The notes beneath the pieces were generated by a model, which saw only the letters and a program-made list of their open reading frames with translations, was not told the origin of the DNA and ran no database searches. DNA of 64,000 nucleotides, taken from Tunturibacter psychrotolerans. GTDB taxonomy: Bacteria; Acidobacteriota; Terriglobia; Terriglobales; Acidobacteriaceae. The DNA lies in the NCBI RefSeq assembly GCF_040359615.1, contig NZ_CP132942.1:248001-312000 (forward strand). The letters are read 5' to 3'. The translations under genes and the position numbers were made by a program. Shown piece after piece: positions 24,022 to 33,940 of this stretch. Each line of letters starts with the position of its first letter. The first letter of the stretch is position 1.

Positions 24022-25449
24022 TTAGACTGGGTTGACCTCAAGCTTTGCCTCGTTATGGCCGCTCGTCGCCACGCCTGCGTTCGGTGAGAGCCCCAGGCTA
24101 TCCACCACCGGTCCCAGCGCCAGAACTGCCATCACCATGATGGCAACATGAAAATCGCGCAGCTGCGGCGTCGCAGCAGAGTGTCCATGCGCATGCGCCA
24201 CCAGACGCAACGTTATCGCGCCCACCGCTACCCCCAGCCCCATGCTGAGTTGCATGATGGCACTCAAAAATCCATTCGCGCGGCTCATCCTGTTCGCCGG
24301 AATCTCCGTGTACGCCAGCGTCGTCATGCAGGTGAACTCCATGGACCGGCACGCCCCATGGAAGAACAGAATCGCCACAATCAGCATGGGCGGCGTTGCC
24401 GGCGTCAGCGTCGCACATAACATCATCGAGCCCGCCGTGATCACGCCATTCACCAGCAGGATCCGTCGAAATCCGAACCGGCGAAGCGCCTGAATCACAA
24501 ACGCCTTCATGCTCAGGTCGCCGGCAAACAACGCCAGCAGATAAAGCCCCGACCGAAATGCATTCAACCCGAATGCAATCTGGAACATCAGCGGGAGAAG
24601 GAACGGAAGCACTGACACCGCAACGCGAAACGCGCTCGCCCCATACACCGAAAGCGAATAAGTCTTCAGCCGTAGCGACTCGAAGTCGATCAGCGAGACC
24701 GCCGGCCTGCGCCTGCCAACCGCCACCGCCAGCGAACCGCTCAGCAGACTCAGCACCAGGATCGTCGCTGGTAACTGCCATCGCCCTCCTTCGCCGCCCA
24801 GCTTCTCCATCGCGTACACCACGCCCACCGAAGCAAATCCTCCCAGTACGAACGTCAGCCAGTCGAACGGATGCCGCTCATCCGTCCGTACATTCTCAAT
24901 CCATAGCAACGCCAGCGTCAGGGCCAGCACGCCCAGCGGCAGATTCAGAAAGAAGATCCAATGCCAGCTTGCATACGTCGTGATAAAACCGCCCAGCGCA
25001 GGCCCAATCACTAGCGCCGTCAGCCCAGGCCAAGTGATATAGGCAATCGCCTGCGTCAGCTCCTCCTTGGGCGTATTGCGCAGCACAATCAGCCGTCCCA
25101 CCGGCACCATCATTGCGCCGCCCATGCCTTGAACAATTCGCATCAGCGTGAACTGGGTCAGCGTCCGAGCCTCCCCGCAAAGCAGTGACGCCAACGTGAA
25201 GATTGCAATCGCCGACGCAAACACCGACCGCGAACCATACCGGTCCGCTAGCCACCCGCTGATAGGAATGAACACCGCCAGCGTCAGCAAATACGCCGTC
25301 ATCCCAATGTTCAGATTCACCGCACCCACATGGAAGCTGCGTGCCATCTGCGGCAGCGCGGTGGCGATAATCGTGCCGTCGAGATTCTCCATGAAGAAGG
25401 CGCCCGCGATCAGAGTGGTGACATACAGCGGCGAACGGCTCTTACTCAT
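24022..25449 (-). CDS. MFS transporter of the DHA2 (14-TMS) drug:proton antiporter type
   Basis: 475 residues, rich in membrane spans. Motif A of the MFS reads GWLADRYGSRSVF. The DHA2 N-terminal signature LDGTIIATALPQMARSF and the motif-C-like GPALGGFITTYASWHWIFFLNLPLG are present. Overall it resembles MdtD/EmrB-type exporters. The substrate cannot be told. The HEAT-repeat gene 49 bp upstream is on the same strand; no regulator of the MarR or TetR type is adjacent. Confidence 0.88.
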   Translation of the reverse strand: MSKSRSPLYVTTLIAGAFFMENLDGTIIATALPQMARSFHVGAVNLNIGMTAYLLTLAVFIPISGWLADRYGSRSVFASAIAIFTLASLLCGEARTLTQFTLMRIVQGMGGAMMVPVGRLIVLRNTPKEELTQAIAYITWPGLTALVIGPALGGFITTYASWHWIFFLNLPLGVLALTLALLWIENVRTDERHPFDWLTFVLGGFASVGVVYAMEKLGGEGGRWQLPATILVLSLLSGSLAVAVGRRRPAVSLIDFESLRLKTYSLSVYGASAFRVAVSVLPFLLPLMFQIAFGLNAFRSGLYLLALFAGDLSMKAFVIQALRRFGFRRILLVNGVITAGSMMLCATLTPATPPMLIVAILFFHGACRSMEFTCMTTLAYTEIPANRMSRANGFLSAIMQLSMGLGVAVGAITLRLVAHAHGHSAATPQLRDFHVAIMVMAVLALGPVVDSLGLSPNAGVATSGHNEAKLEVNPV

Positions 25450-25498
25450 CCCTCTATTTTACGAAAATTGAGTAACGCCTACGATCATCTTTGCGACA

Positions 25499-26035
25499 TC
25501 ATCTCTTCTTCTGCTCCGCTCTCATCCAACTCCGCTGCACCCCCCGCGCTCTGCTCTTCATCGCCACCGTCCCCTCGCGCAGATACCTCTCCACCATCTC
25601 CTCCGCCTCATCCCGCAACGAAGGCTCTTGCAACGCCAGCAGCCCCATCCCCTCCACGGCCGAGCACCGCACCACGTTGCTCTCATCCTCGGCCAGCAAC
25701 GACATCGTCCGCGCCGCCCGCAACCGCTGCGCACAGGTATTCGCCACCCGCGGCACCACCAATCCCAGATGCCATCGCGTCCGCGACTCCTCCACCGGCA
25801 GAGTCTCCAGCAATCCGGCAAGCTCATCAGCGTAGTGCTCCAGCAAGCTGCCATCCGCTTCAGTAATTCGCCGCGCCACATCCGCCGCCCGCTTCCTTAC
25901 CTCAACATCCTCCCCAAACAACTCCCGCACCAGTGCTCGAGCCGCAACCTTAACCCCACCACTCTCCTCCGCGATCGCGCGCGCCAACGGCAAACTCCAC
26001 TTCGCCCCTCTCAGTCGCCGCCGCAGAGACTCCAT
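25499..26035 (-). CDS. HEAT-repeat-like hypothetical protein
   Basis: 178 residues, cytoplasmic, nearly all helical. Successive helix pairs carry HEAT-like spacing: VKVAARALVRELFGEDVEVRKRAADVARRITE, LLEHYADELAGLLETL, and NVVRCSAVEGMGLLALQEPSLRDEAEEMVERYL. HEAT arrays act as protein-binding scaffolds. ATG 26035 (MESLRRRLRG) is chosen: the longer open frame upstream crosses the terminator at 26067-26094. It could be co-transcribed with the MFS gene downstream. Partner unknown. Confidence 0.7.
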   Translation of the reverse strand: MESLRRRLRGAKWSLPLARAIAEESGGVKVAARALVRELFGEDVEVRKRAADVARRITEADGSLLEHYADELAGLLETLPVEESRTRWHLGLVVPRVANTCAQRLRAARTMSLLAEDESNVVRCSAVEGMGLLALQEPSLRDEAEEMVERYLREGTVAMKSRARGVQRSWMRAEQKKR

Positions 26036-26066
26036 GCGGCGAAGTATAGCCAACCCCGCCGCGCAT

Positions 26067-26094
26067 AAACAAAAAGGCCCCGGAAACCGGAGCC
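26067..26094 (-). terminator. Rho-independent terminator of the DUF882 gene
   Basis: Eight-base-pair stem (26076-26083 with 26087-26094, one G-T or mismatch pair), three-base loop. On the minus strand it is followed by TTTTTGTTT. It lies 24 bp after the stop of the gene at 26118. Confidence 0.8.
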
Positions 26095-26117
26095 CTTGCA
26101 TATTCGATTTTTGAATT

Positions 26118-26888
26118 TTACTCGCCGGAAACGGTTCCAGAATGAGCACTATGAACCCGCCGGACTGGCTTGCGAGGTGTGGCGCCGAATGCCCATTCAC
26201 GCACGGGCCCTACGTCTACGTGGACGAACTGCGAGACAGGATAGTACCCCACCCCCCCGGCACGGAGCGAAAGGGCCGTATTCCGCAGCTGCGCCGTCGA
26301 AACTCCGGGGACTCGAAGGTCGATCGCATGACCTTCCATATGCTGACTATGTTCGGCGACTCCGGTCTTCACCGACGCATGCCGCAGCGCCTCGTTGGTC
26401 TCGGGAGTCCTGTACCCACAGACCACTTGGATGACACCGCTTGCCCGACCCAGCCGCGACATCAGAGCGTGCAGTACATCAAACTCTTTCGGTTCGTAGT
26501 GGACCACGTCCTGCGTGTAGTGATCACGCAAAAAATAATCAAGTTTCTCTAGCGCCTCGGGTACATAGGTATCGCCGATCCGGTAGACCACATCCAGGCT
26601 CTCGCCGGTGTGTAGATTCGTCATCCGCAGCTGATAGGGCTTTCCATCATCGGGCAGCTCACCTGAGGTAGTTCCTGAGGAAAGCTCGTCCGGCATCACT
26701 CCGGGCACGACCTCCTCGCCCGTGATCGCCAACGGATGCGAATTCGTCCGCGTCGAGGTTCGTAAGGAGTTACGAAGTCCGGCGTGCACTCTCGTCTTAG
26801 CGGCCTTAGCCCAGGAGGTCCCGCTGATTACTACCATCAGTGTGGCGGCCGCGACCGCTGCGACGCCCTTCGCGCGCAATCTCTGCAT
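26118..26888 (-). CDS. DUF882/YcbK-like exported M15-type peptidoglycan peptidase
   Basis: 256 residues. Signal peptide MQRLRAKGVAAVAAATLMVVI with cleavage near SWA. The C-terminal domain (about 95-240) has the M15 zinc pattern HSQHMEGHAIDLRVPG and the final FVHVDVGPVREW, with GYRTPETNEALR before it. This is the DUF882 layout of YcbK (MepK) proteins, which cut peptide cross-links in peptidoglycan. ATG 26888 has GGGGGAA eight bases upstream; a longer frame starts at 26909. It stands alone with its own terminator. Confidence 0.85.
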   Translation of the reverse strand: MQRLRAKGVAAVAAATLMVVISGTSWAKAAKTRVHAGLRNSLRTSTRTNSHPLAITGEEVVPGVMPDELSSGTTSGELPDDGKPYQLRMTNLHTGESLDVVYRIGDTYVPEALEKLDYFLRDHYTQDVVHYEPKEFDVLHALMSRLGRASGVIQVVCGYRTPETNEALRHASVKTGVAEHSQHMEGHAIDLRVPGVSTAQLRNTALSLRAGGVGYYPVSQFVHVDVGPVREWAFGATPRKPVRRVHSAHSGTVSGE

Positions 26889-27094
26889 CAGTAATTCCCC
26901 CGGGTCCAAGTGTTTCGAATGCGAGCATCCAAATGCGGTTCGCGATTCGTCATTCCTTCTTCTAGTTTATAGAATCCATCTGAGATCACCGATATCGTTT
27001 CTGTAACTTTAGTGTCATATTCGGAACAGTTGCCAAACCAGGAATTTCCGTTCGGTTACGTTCGAGTAAATGAATTCCTATCAACACTTACCTC

Positions 27095-28006
27095 TTACCT
27101 TTTCGATATGCGGTCGTAAACCACTTTGGCCGACGCCACGTCTTCGATCGCAATTCCGACTGATTTGAACACCACAGGTCGATCTCTTCTATCCAACTGC
27201 TTTCCCTGTAATAGTTCTCCGATCTCAGCACTCACCTCGGCCTTTGCCAGCAGGATATCCCCGGGCTCACGCAGTGCTGCCTCTCGGGATTCAACCACTA
27301 CCGCTCCGCGCATGGCCTCGTCATCGAGTTCCCGGCGATTCGGTGTCACGGCTCCTACGGCACAAACCATCGCGTCCTTCTTCAGCCATCGTCCAAACAG
27401 AACCGGCTCCGGCGAACTTGTCAGTGTCAGCACTACGTCAGCTGCTGACACTGCCTCTTCCGCCGTCGTCACTTGCGCTCCAACCTCCTCAGCGAACCTA
27501 CTTGCGCTGCGCTCCGTACGGCTCCAAACCCGAATCTCCTCGAACTTCCGAACCCGCGACAGCGCCTGCACATGGGAGCGGGCTTGAACTCCGCTGCCTA
27601 GAATCCCCAGCACCTTCGCATTGACCGGCGCCAGCAGGTCAACAGCCACGGCCGATACCGCCGCTGTCCTCATCTCGGTAATGAGTCGCCCGTCCATGAT
27701 GGCCAGCGGTTCGCCAGTATCCGCACGAAACAGCTGAATCACTGCCTGATGCGTATGCATACCTCTATCGGCGTTCGCGGGATAAAACGTGACCATCTTC
27801 GCACCCATGATGTCCCCATACACGGCCGGCATTACTGCAAACCACCCTGTGTGCGCGGCCACGGACATTACGGTTCGCAGCGGCTGAGCCGCTCGCCCGG
27901 CAGAAAAATCCATCAGTGCCTGTCGGATCGCGGGAATCAGATCGTCATAAGAGAGCACTGATCTCACCTGGGCTTCGTCGAAAAATTGCAACCGGTCGCC
28001 TGTCAT
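27095..28006 (-). CDS. ornithine cyclodeaminase / mu-crystallin family protein
   Basis: 303 residues, cytoplasmic. NAD(P)-binding Rossmann motif LGILGSGVQARSH, the family's K-M-V-x-F-x-P region AKMVTFYPANADRG, the loop DGRLITEMRTAAVSAVA, and the end VFKSVGIAIEDVASA. Members deaminate ornithine to proline, or reduce cyclic imines such as pyrroline-2-carboxylate, or act on alanine. The exact reaction cannot be told from sequence, and no proline or opine genes are nearby. It is divergent from yceH with 55 bp between the starts. Confidence 0.87.
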   Translation of the reverse strand: MTGDRLQFFDEAQVRSVLSYDDLIPAIRQALMDFSAGRAAQPLRTVMSVAAHTGWFAVMPAVYGDIMGAKMVTFYPANADRGMHTHQAVIQLFRADTGEPLAIMDGRLITEMRTAAVSAVAVDLLAPVNAKVLGILGSGVQARSHVQALSRVRKFEEIRVWSRTERSASRFAEEVGAQVTTAEEAVSAADVVLTLTSSPEPVLFGRWLKKDAMVCAVGAVTPNRRELDDEAMRGAVVVESREAALREPGDILLAKAEVSAEIGELLQGKQLDRRDRPVVFKSVGIAIEDVASAKVVYDRISKR

Positions 28007-28061
28007 AGTTCTTTATTATCTGCCGAGCCAAGCCAACCCTGGGTATGGCACCCTAGTAGAC

Positions 28062-28772
28062 ATGCAGCTCGACCCCATTCAGCTCCGCGTCCTCGGCTCG
28101 CTCATCGAAAAAGAGATTACAACGCCCGAGAACTATCCCCTCTCGCTCAACGCGCTGGTCAGCGCGTGCAATCAGCGGTCCAGTCGCGACCCTGTCCTTG
28201 AACTCAGCGAAGAGGAGGTGCGGCAGGCGCTTCACACGCTCGAAGACCTCGCCCTCACCAACCCGGTCCGCGACGCCCGCGTTCCCAAATACGAGCATCG
28301 CATCCGCACGGTCCTCAACCTCCGGCGCGATGAAACCGCAGTCCTGTGCCTCCTGATGCTGCGCGGTCCCCAGACTCCGGGAGAACTCCGCAGCCGGGCC
28401 GACCGCCTCTATACTTTTGACGACCTTGCCGCCGTCCAGTCCACTCTGGAACGCCTCTCCGCTCGCCCGTCAACGAGTGAGGGGACACCCGAGGCCACCG
28501 GACCGCTCGTAACGATCCTCCCTCGCCAACCCGGCTCACGGGAGGCCCGCTACGCCCATCTGCTTGGAGCCCCACCCGACCTCGCCGCTTACCCCGTAGA
28601 GCGACCGGAGGCACCCACGAGCTCGAGCCAGCGCCTGGCTCAATTGGAGACTGAAGTTACGACTCTGTCGGCCGCCCTTGAAACCCTGAAGTCGCGGATA
28701 GATGAGATCGAAGCGCGCCTTCAATCGCGAGCAGAAGCATCTGTGTCAATCAACGATTCCTCTGTAAGATGA
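28062..28772 (+). CDS. YceH/DUF480 family protein
   Basis: 236 residues. It begins LDPIQLRVLGSLIEKEITTPENYPLSLNALVSACNQRSSRDPVLELSEEEV, seen in part as EKEITTPENYPLS and CNQRSSRDPV, which is the DUF480 signature. It forms two winged-helix units (about 1-85 and 90-170). The C-terminal 45 residues are a coiled coil (LAQLETEVTTLSAALETLKSRIDEIEARL). Function of the family is unknown; the winged helices suggest nucleic-acid or protein binding. It ends 24 bp before the sensor kinase, so co-transcription is likely. Confidence 0.92.
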   Translation: MQLDPIQLRVLGSLIEKEITTPENYPLSLNALVSACNQRSSRDPVLELSEEEVRQALHTLEDLALTNPVRDARVPKYEHRIRTVLNLRRDETAVLCLLMLRGPQTPGELRSRADRLYTFDDLAAVQSTLERLSARPSTSEGTPEATGPLVTILPRQPGSREARYAHLLGAPPDLAAYPVERPEAPTSSSQRLAQLETEVTTLSAALETLKSRIDEIEARLQSRAEASVSINDSSVR

Positions 28773-28796
28773 AGCTTCATCCGTACCTTTGCCGCT

Positions 28797-31700
28797 ATGT
28801 CTGACTCGATCGTCGCCAAAGCGCCTGTCACTCTCAACCGCCGCGCTCAGTTCCGGCGTGAGAGCGATGCCGAGAACGACAACCTCGCACGCCTTGTCGC
28901 ACTGCTGCCAGAGGCCGTCCTCTGCTTCGACCGTAACTGGGTCATCACGTATGCCAATGCGGAAGCGGTCCGGATCAGCCGCATCGAGCCGTCCGATATC
29001 CACACCAAAACCCACTGGCAGCTCTTTCCCGAGACGGTCGGCACAGCTCTCGAACGCGTCTACCGCTCTGTCATGCAGATGCGCGAACCGCGGCACATCG
29101 AGCACTTTTACGCGCCCTTCGACCTTTGGATCGATGTGCACATACTGCCGACCGAAGAGGGCGTGGCGCTCTATTATCGCGACGTCACCGACCGCAAGCG
29201 CGCCGAGTCCCTTCGCGACTCTGCCGTGCACCAGCTACAGCAGATCTTCGATGCCTCCCCGGACTCCATTGTCTGCATCAATCGCAACTGGATCTGCACT
29301 TTCGCCAATCGCGCCGCGCTCGACATTCTCAAAACCGATACTCTCATTGGCGAGAATCTTTGGGAGCGGTTCCCCTCCAATCAGAAGGAGCCCTTTCGAT
29401 CTCACTATCGCACCACCATGGAGCGGCGCATCGCCACCGAGTTCGAGGCCTACTATCCCGAACCGCTGGACATCTGGTTTCGAGTTTCCGCTCGCACCTT
29501 CGAAGATGGGATCATCATCTTCTCGAGCGATATCACCGACCGCAAAGGCGCTGAGTTGCTTCGCGACTCCGCCGCCCGACAGCTCCGCCAGGTTCTCGAG
29601 ACCACTACCGACGCGGTCGTAAGCCTCAACCATGACTGGAAGCTCACGTATCTCAATCGCCGGGCCAGGGAGCTGCTCAGCCCGATGGGCGAGCTACTCG
29701 GAAAGAATCTCTGGGAGAAGTTTCCTGCCGCCGCTCAACGCAACAGCGAGTTCCATTATCACTACCATCGAGCGATGGACGAAGGCATCCCGGGAGAATT
29801 CGAGGCCTTCTACCCAGAGCCGTTCAATCTCTGGCTCGCGATTCAATGCCGTCCGTACGACGATGGCATTGTCCTCTTCTTCCGCGACATCACCGCCCGC
29901 CGTCAATCCGATCAGGTTCTCAAACGACAGCAGGATCTTCTCGCTTCGGTGCAGCAGACCGCTCGCGCTGCTACGTGGGACGTAGACTACGCAACCGGCA
30001 AAGCCATCTACGGGGCCGGCTCTTATCCCGTCTTCGGCCATCCTTTGGTCGACATCCCCGACGCTCGTGCATTTAAAAAAATTCTCCTTCCCGAATATCT
30101 CCCAACAATCGCGGCTGCCGTTCAAGCCGCCGTCGAAACTGGGCAAATGATCGTTGTGGAGTGTCAGGTGCAGGCCGCAGATGGTCGAATTCTCTGGATT
30201 GAGAACCGTGGCCAGATCATCTCCGTCGACGGAAAGCCTGCCAGCCTTCGAGGTCTCACGATCGACATTACCAATCGGAAGAAGAATGAAGAAGCCCTTG
30301 TGACCAGCGAAGCGCGTTATCGCGTCCTCGCCGATCTCAACCCGCAGGCCATCTGGATGGGCGCCCCTGACGGTAGCATCACCTACGCCAACCAAGGATT
30401 TCTCGACTACATCGGGCTCACCATCGAGACTCTAAACGAAAGCAATTGGCTCAGTGCCTTCCACCCTGAAGACCGGCAGCGAATCCTCGAAGCCTGGACG
30501 CATTCCGTCGCTACGGGAACCGAATATGACCTTGAGGTTCGCCTTATTCGTGCCAAAGACGGCGTCTCTCGCTGGTGGTGGCTCCGTGCGCAGGCCGTCC
30601 GCGATGACTCAGGAAAGATCCTCCACTGGCTGGGCGTCGCGATCGACATCGACGATCGCAAGACCTTCGCTGAAACCCTCCAGAAGCGACAGGAAGAGAC
30701 GGAACGCCAGCGCGCCGAACTCGAGTCGATCTATCAGACTGCTCCCGTCGGCCTCGCTCTCTTCGATGCCGCTACACTCCGCTATCTCCGCGTCAACGAT
30801 CGTCAGGTCGAAATCATCGGACTTCCCAGGGAGAAGATTCTCGGCCAGGTGATTACGGACATCGTCAAACTTCCGGGTCTCAAGGAGCTCCTCCAGACGG
30901 CCGCTTCAGGCCGGCCGGTTCGCAGCAACCTCTTGCACGGCGACCTGCCTGGTCGTCCCGGCGAACAACGCACCTTCAACGTCAGCTACTCACCGGTCTT
31001 TGCTGCGAACGGCTCGGTCGAGGCTATCGCGGCAGTCGTCCTCGAGGTCACCCATCAGAAGAAAGCCGAGGCTGCCCTCATCCAGAGCGAAAAGCTTGCA
31101 GCTGTCGGCAGGCTCGCCAGCTCCATCTCCCACGAGATCAATAACCCGCTGGAGGCTATCACCAACCTTCTCTACCTTATTGCCCTGTCGGAGGATCTTC
31201 CCGAGTCGACCCGGCAGTACCTCCAGACTGCACAAAGTGAGCTCTCCCGCGTCTGCCAGATCGCCACTCAGACCCTGCGCTTCCATCGCCAGGCCGTCCG
31301 CGCCACCCGTGTCAGCGCAGCCGATCTCGTCGATGCCGTCCTAAATCTCTATCAGGGTCGGCTCGCCAACTCGCATATCCAGGTCGACGCGAGGTATGCC
31401 ACAAGCACGACCATCCTTTGCTTCGAAAACGACATTCGCCAGGTGCTCAACAATCTCATCGCCAACGCGATCGATGCCATGCGTCCTGGCGGCGGTCGCC
31501 TCATTGTTCGCGCCCATGACGCGACTGATTACTCCCCCGACTACCCGCAGCCCCGTCAGGGTATTCGCATAACCATCGCCGACACCGGCCACGGCATGTC
31601 TCCCACTGTAAAAGCACGTCTCTTCGAGCCCTTTTACACCACCAAAGACCTCAACGGCACTGGACTTGGCCTGTGGATCTCGGCAGGCATCGTCACTCGC

Positions 31701-31808
31701 CACCAAGGCAAGCTCAGCTACCGCAGCAGCGAACACCCCATCCACCACGGCACCATCTTCTCCCTCTTTCTTCCGTGGGCCGAGGTCGATGCCCCTGTTC
31801 CTGCCTAG
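28797..31808 (+). CDS. multi-PAS orphan sensor histidine kinase
   Basis: 1003 residues with no obvious membrane span, so probably cytoplasmic. About six PAS domains are seen. Three similar ones start FDRNWVITYANAEA, INRNWICTFANRAA and LNHDWKLTYLNRRA (about 30-375). Then come a PAS-PAC with TWDVDYATGKAIYG (about 395-500), one with PDGSITYANQGFLDYIG (about 510-630) and one with APVGLALFDAATLRYLRVN (about 645-755). The kinase core has phospho-acceptor H779 in SISHEINNPLEAI, then N-box DIRQVLNNLIANAIDA, G1 ITIADTGHGMS and G2 GTGLGLWIS. No response regulator is adjacent. The first three PAS units look like internal duplications. Confidence 0.9.
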   Translation: MSDSIVAKAPVTLNRRAQFRRESDAENDNLARLVALLPEAVLCFDRNWVITYANAEAVRISRIEPSDIHTKTHWQLFPETVGTALERVYRSVMQMREPRHIEHFYAPFDLWIDVHILPTEEGVALYYRDVTDRKRAESLRDSAVHQLQQIFDASPDSIVCINRNWICTFANRAALDILKTDTLIGENLWERFPSNQKEPFRSHYRTTMERRIATEFEAYYPEPLDIWFRVSARTFEDGIIIFSSDITDRKGAELLRDSAARQLRQVLETTTDAVVSLNHDWKLTYLNRRARELLSPMGELLGKNLWEKFPAAAQRNSEFHYHYHRAMDEGIPGEFEAFYPEPFNLWLAIQCRPYDDGIVLFFRDITARRQSDQVLKRQQDLLASVQQTARAATWDVDYATGKAIYGAGSYPVFGHPLVDIPDARAFKKILLPEYLPTIAAAVQAAVETGQMIVVECQVQAADGRILWIENRGQIISVDGKPASLRGLTIDITNRKKNEEALVTSEARYRVLADLNPQAIWMGAPDGSITYANQGFLDYIGLTIETLNESNWLSAFHPEDRQRILEAWTHSVATGTEYDLEVRLIRAKDGVSRWWWLRAQAVRDDSGKILHWLGVAIDIDDRKTFAETLQKRQEETERQRAELESIYQTAPVGLALFDAATLRYLRVNDRQVEIIGLPREKILGQVITDIVKLPGLKELLQTAASGRPVRSNLLHGDLPGRPGEQRTFNVSYSPVFAANGSVEAIAAVVLEVTHQKKAEAALIQSEKLAAVGRLASSISHEINNPLEAITNLLYLIALSEDLPESTRQYLQTAQSELSRVCQIATQTLRFHRQAVRATRVSAADLVDAVLNLYQGRLANSHIQVDARYATSTTILCFENDIRQVLNNLIANAIDAMRPGGGRLIVRAHDATDYSPDYPQPRQGIRITIADTGHGMSPTVKARLFEPFYTTKDLNGTGLGLWISAGIVTRHQGKLSYRSSEHPIHHGTIFSLFLPWAEVDAPVPA

Positions 31809-31973
31809 CGACCTGTCGTTCACACGCCAATGGAAAGCGTACTCGCATTTGGCAGTTGGCCGTAGCTTGTTCAAACCTGAAAAAAGCAATTGTTCAGAGG
31901 CCGAAGTATCATGACCTTCGTAGCTCTTTCGGCACACTCGCAGAAACCGCGCACCACGACCGGAGAACACCTC

Positions 31974-33836
31974 ATGAAGCAGACCGCAATCCGCACACTT
32001 GTCTTCTCTTTGCTTCTCACAGCGCCGGCGTTTGCACAGAACCCTCCTCAGAGCACCAGCCGAACAGGCACTACGCTGCTGGTCGACGTCGACCACCGCC
32101 CCGCCATCTCGCTTGACGGCGAATGGCACACCATCGTCGACCAGTATTCGACCGGCATCTACACCCTGCATCAAGAACTGCGCAAAGATGGCTTTTTCAT
32201 GAATGCCCCCTTTGACCCGAATGGCAATCCGCAGGACTACAACTTCGCTAACGCCCCCACACTTCACGTTCCTGGCGATTGGAACACGCAACGCCCTGAA
32301 CTTCTCTATTACGAAGGCCCTATCTGGTACGAGAAGGACTTTCAGTACATTGCCGCTCCGAACACTCGCACCTTCCTACACGTCGGCGCCGCCAACTATC
32401 GCACCGTCGTCTGGGTGAACACAAAAAAAGTCTGTGAGCATGAGGGCGGCTTTACCCCATTTGACTGTGATGTCACGGCGGCTCTCCACGACGGCAACAA
32501 CTTTGTCGTCCTCTCGGTCGATAGCACTCGCATTGCGGATGGAGTCCCCACGCTCCAGACCGACTGGTGGAACTATGGCGGACTTACTCGCGATGTTTCA
32601 CTCGTCACGGTCCCCTCTCAGTTTATCGATGCCTACGATCTCCATCTGAGCAGGACCGACCACTCCATCATCGAAGGGTATGTCCACGTCGAAGGCGCGT
32701 CTGCGGGCACGCCGGTCACTGTGACGATTCCTGAACTTCAGGCCAAAGTCGAATCCACGGTCGATGCGAACTCGCGTGCGGCTATCAACATCCCTGCGAA
32801 GTCTCTCAGCCTCTGGTCGCCGGAAAATCCGAAGCTCTATGCGGTTGAAATCTCTTCGGGTCCTGACAGAATCGAAGATAGTATCGGCTTCCGCACCATC
32901 GAAACCCGCGGCACCGAGATTCTACTGAACGGCCAGCCTGTTTTTCTTCGCGGAGTCTCCATTCACGCCGAAGCCCCCTACCGCACCGGCCGCGCTTACT
33001 CCGAAAAAGACGTCGAGACTCTTCTCGGCTGGGCGAAGGAACTAGGCTGCAACTACGTCCGCCTCGCGCATTATCCTCACGACGAGCGTATGACGCGCGC
33101 CGCCGATCGCCTCGGCCTCATGGTCTGGGCAGAGATTCCAGACTACTGGGCCCTGCAGTTCGACAACCCCGCGGTTCTCGCGAAGTCGAAACAGCAACTC
33201 GCGGAGATGATTCGCCGCGACCGCGACAAGGCTTCTATTATTTTGTGGTCGGTTGCTAACGAGACGCCAAACACCGAGGCTCGTACGAAATACCTCACGG
33301 CGATGGTCGATCTCGCACATCAGCTTGATCCCACTCGTCTCGTCACCGCCGCGCTTCTCGTCCGCACGGAAAAGACCGCAACTGGCTCAAACAAGATCGT
33401 CGACGATCCGCTTGGGAAAGCGCTTGATGTCATCGGTGTCAACGAGTACATCGGGTGGTATGAGCAACATGCGGAGGGGGCCGATACCACCACGTGGGAG
33501 ATTCGTTACGACAAGCCTTTGATCATGAGCGAGTGGGGAGGCGATGCAAAAGCCGGTAATCACGCGCCTTCTGGCGATACTCATCCCGCGCTTTGGACCG
33601 AGGAGTATCAGGCCGAGATCTACCATCACCAGATTGCGATGCTTAATAAGATCCCTCAGCTTCGCGGCACCAGCCCCTGGATCCTGATGGACTTCCGATC
33701 TGCCCGCCGCGTCAATCCCGGGCTGCAGGACAACTTCAACCGCAAAGGTCTTATCTCGGAGCAGGGCGTCAAGAAACAGGCATTTTTTGTCCTGCAGAAG
33801 GCCTACAAAGACAAAACACTCGGTAAAGCCGACTAA
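31974..33836 (+). CDS. secreted glycoside hydrolase family 2 enzyme
   Basis: 620 residues. Signal peptide MKQTAIRTLVFSLLLTAPAFA. GH2 layout: sugar-binding jelly-roll (about 30-195, with DGEWHTIVDQYSTG and YYEGPIWYEKDF), Ig-like middle (about 200-300) and TIM barrel (about 305-610). Catalytic residues are visible: acid/base E430 in WSVANETP and nucleophile E520 in MSEWGGDA. RGVSIHAEAPYR and NYVRLAHYPHDE are family landmarks. Beta-glucuronidase or beta-galactosidase activity is most likely; specificity cannot be told. ATG 31974 has GGAGA upstream; the longer frame from 31890 lacks support. It is convergent to a TonB receptor gene, suggesting a shared role in using plant or microbial polysaccharide. 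Confidence 0.9.
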   Translation: MKQTAIRTLVFSLLLTAPAFAQNPPQSTSRTGTTLLVDVDHRPAISLDGEWHTIVDQYSTGIYTLHQELRKDGFFMNAPFDPNGNPQDYNFANAPTLHVPGDWNTQRPELLYYEGPIWYEKDFQYIAAPNTRTFLHVGAANYRTVVWVNTKKVCEHEGGFTPFDCDVTAALHDGNNFVVLSVDSTRIADGVPTLQTDWWNYGGLTRDVSLVTVPSQFIDAYDLHLSRTDHSIIEGYVHVEGASAGTPVTVTIPELQAKVESTVDANSRAAINIPAKSLSLWSPENPKLYAVEISSGPDRIEDSIGFRTIETRGTEILLNGQPVFLRGVSIHAEAPYRTGRAYSEKDVETLLGWAKELGCNYVRLAHYPHDERMTRAADRLGLMVWAEIPDYWALQFDNPAVLAKSKQQLAEMIRRDRDKASIILWSVANETPNTEARTKYLTAMVDLAHQLDPTRLVTAALLVRTEKTATGSNKIVDDPLGKALDVIGVNEYIGWYEQHAEGADTTTWEIRYDKPLIMSEWGGDAKAGNHAPSGDTHPALWTEEYQAEIYHHQIAMLNKIPQLRGTSPWILMDFRSARRVNPGLQDNFNRKGLISEQGVKKQAFFVLQKAYKDKTLGKAD

Positions 33837-33865
33837 GGAAATTGCTCTTGCGGTAAAAAATTAGA

Positions 33866-33887
33866 AGCCCCGGTCAAGCCGGGGTTT
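33866..33887 (+). terminator. hairpin terminator after the GH2 gene
   Basis: Stem CCCCGG (33868-33873) with CCGGGG (33879-33884), five-base loop, extended by weak A-T pairs, then TTTCGCAGTTTT. It is 31 bp after the stop codon. Confidence 0.65.
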
Positions 33888-33940
33888 CGCAGTTTTGCGG
33901 GCGTTTTTGAAGGGTGTTTTGAAAAATCTGCCCTCGCAGC

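Noticed and set aside
28789..29622. 277-codon plus-strand frame overlapping the start of the PAS kinase in another phase
   Set aside because: Ser/Arg/Pro-rich shadow; the kinase frame carries clear PAS and HATPase motifs.
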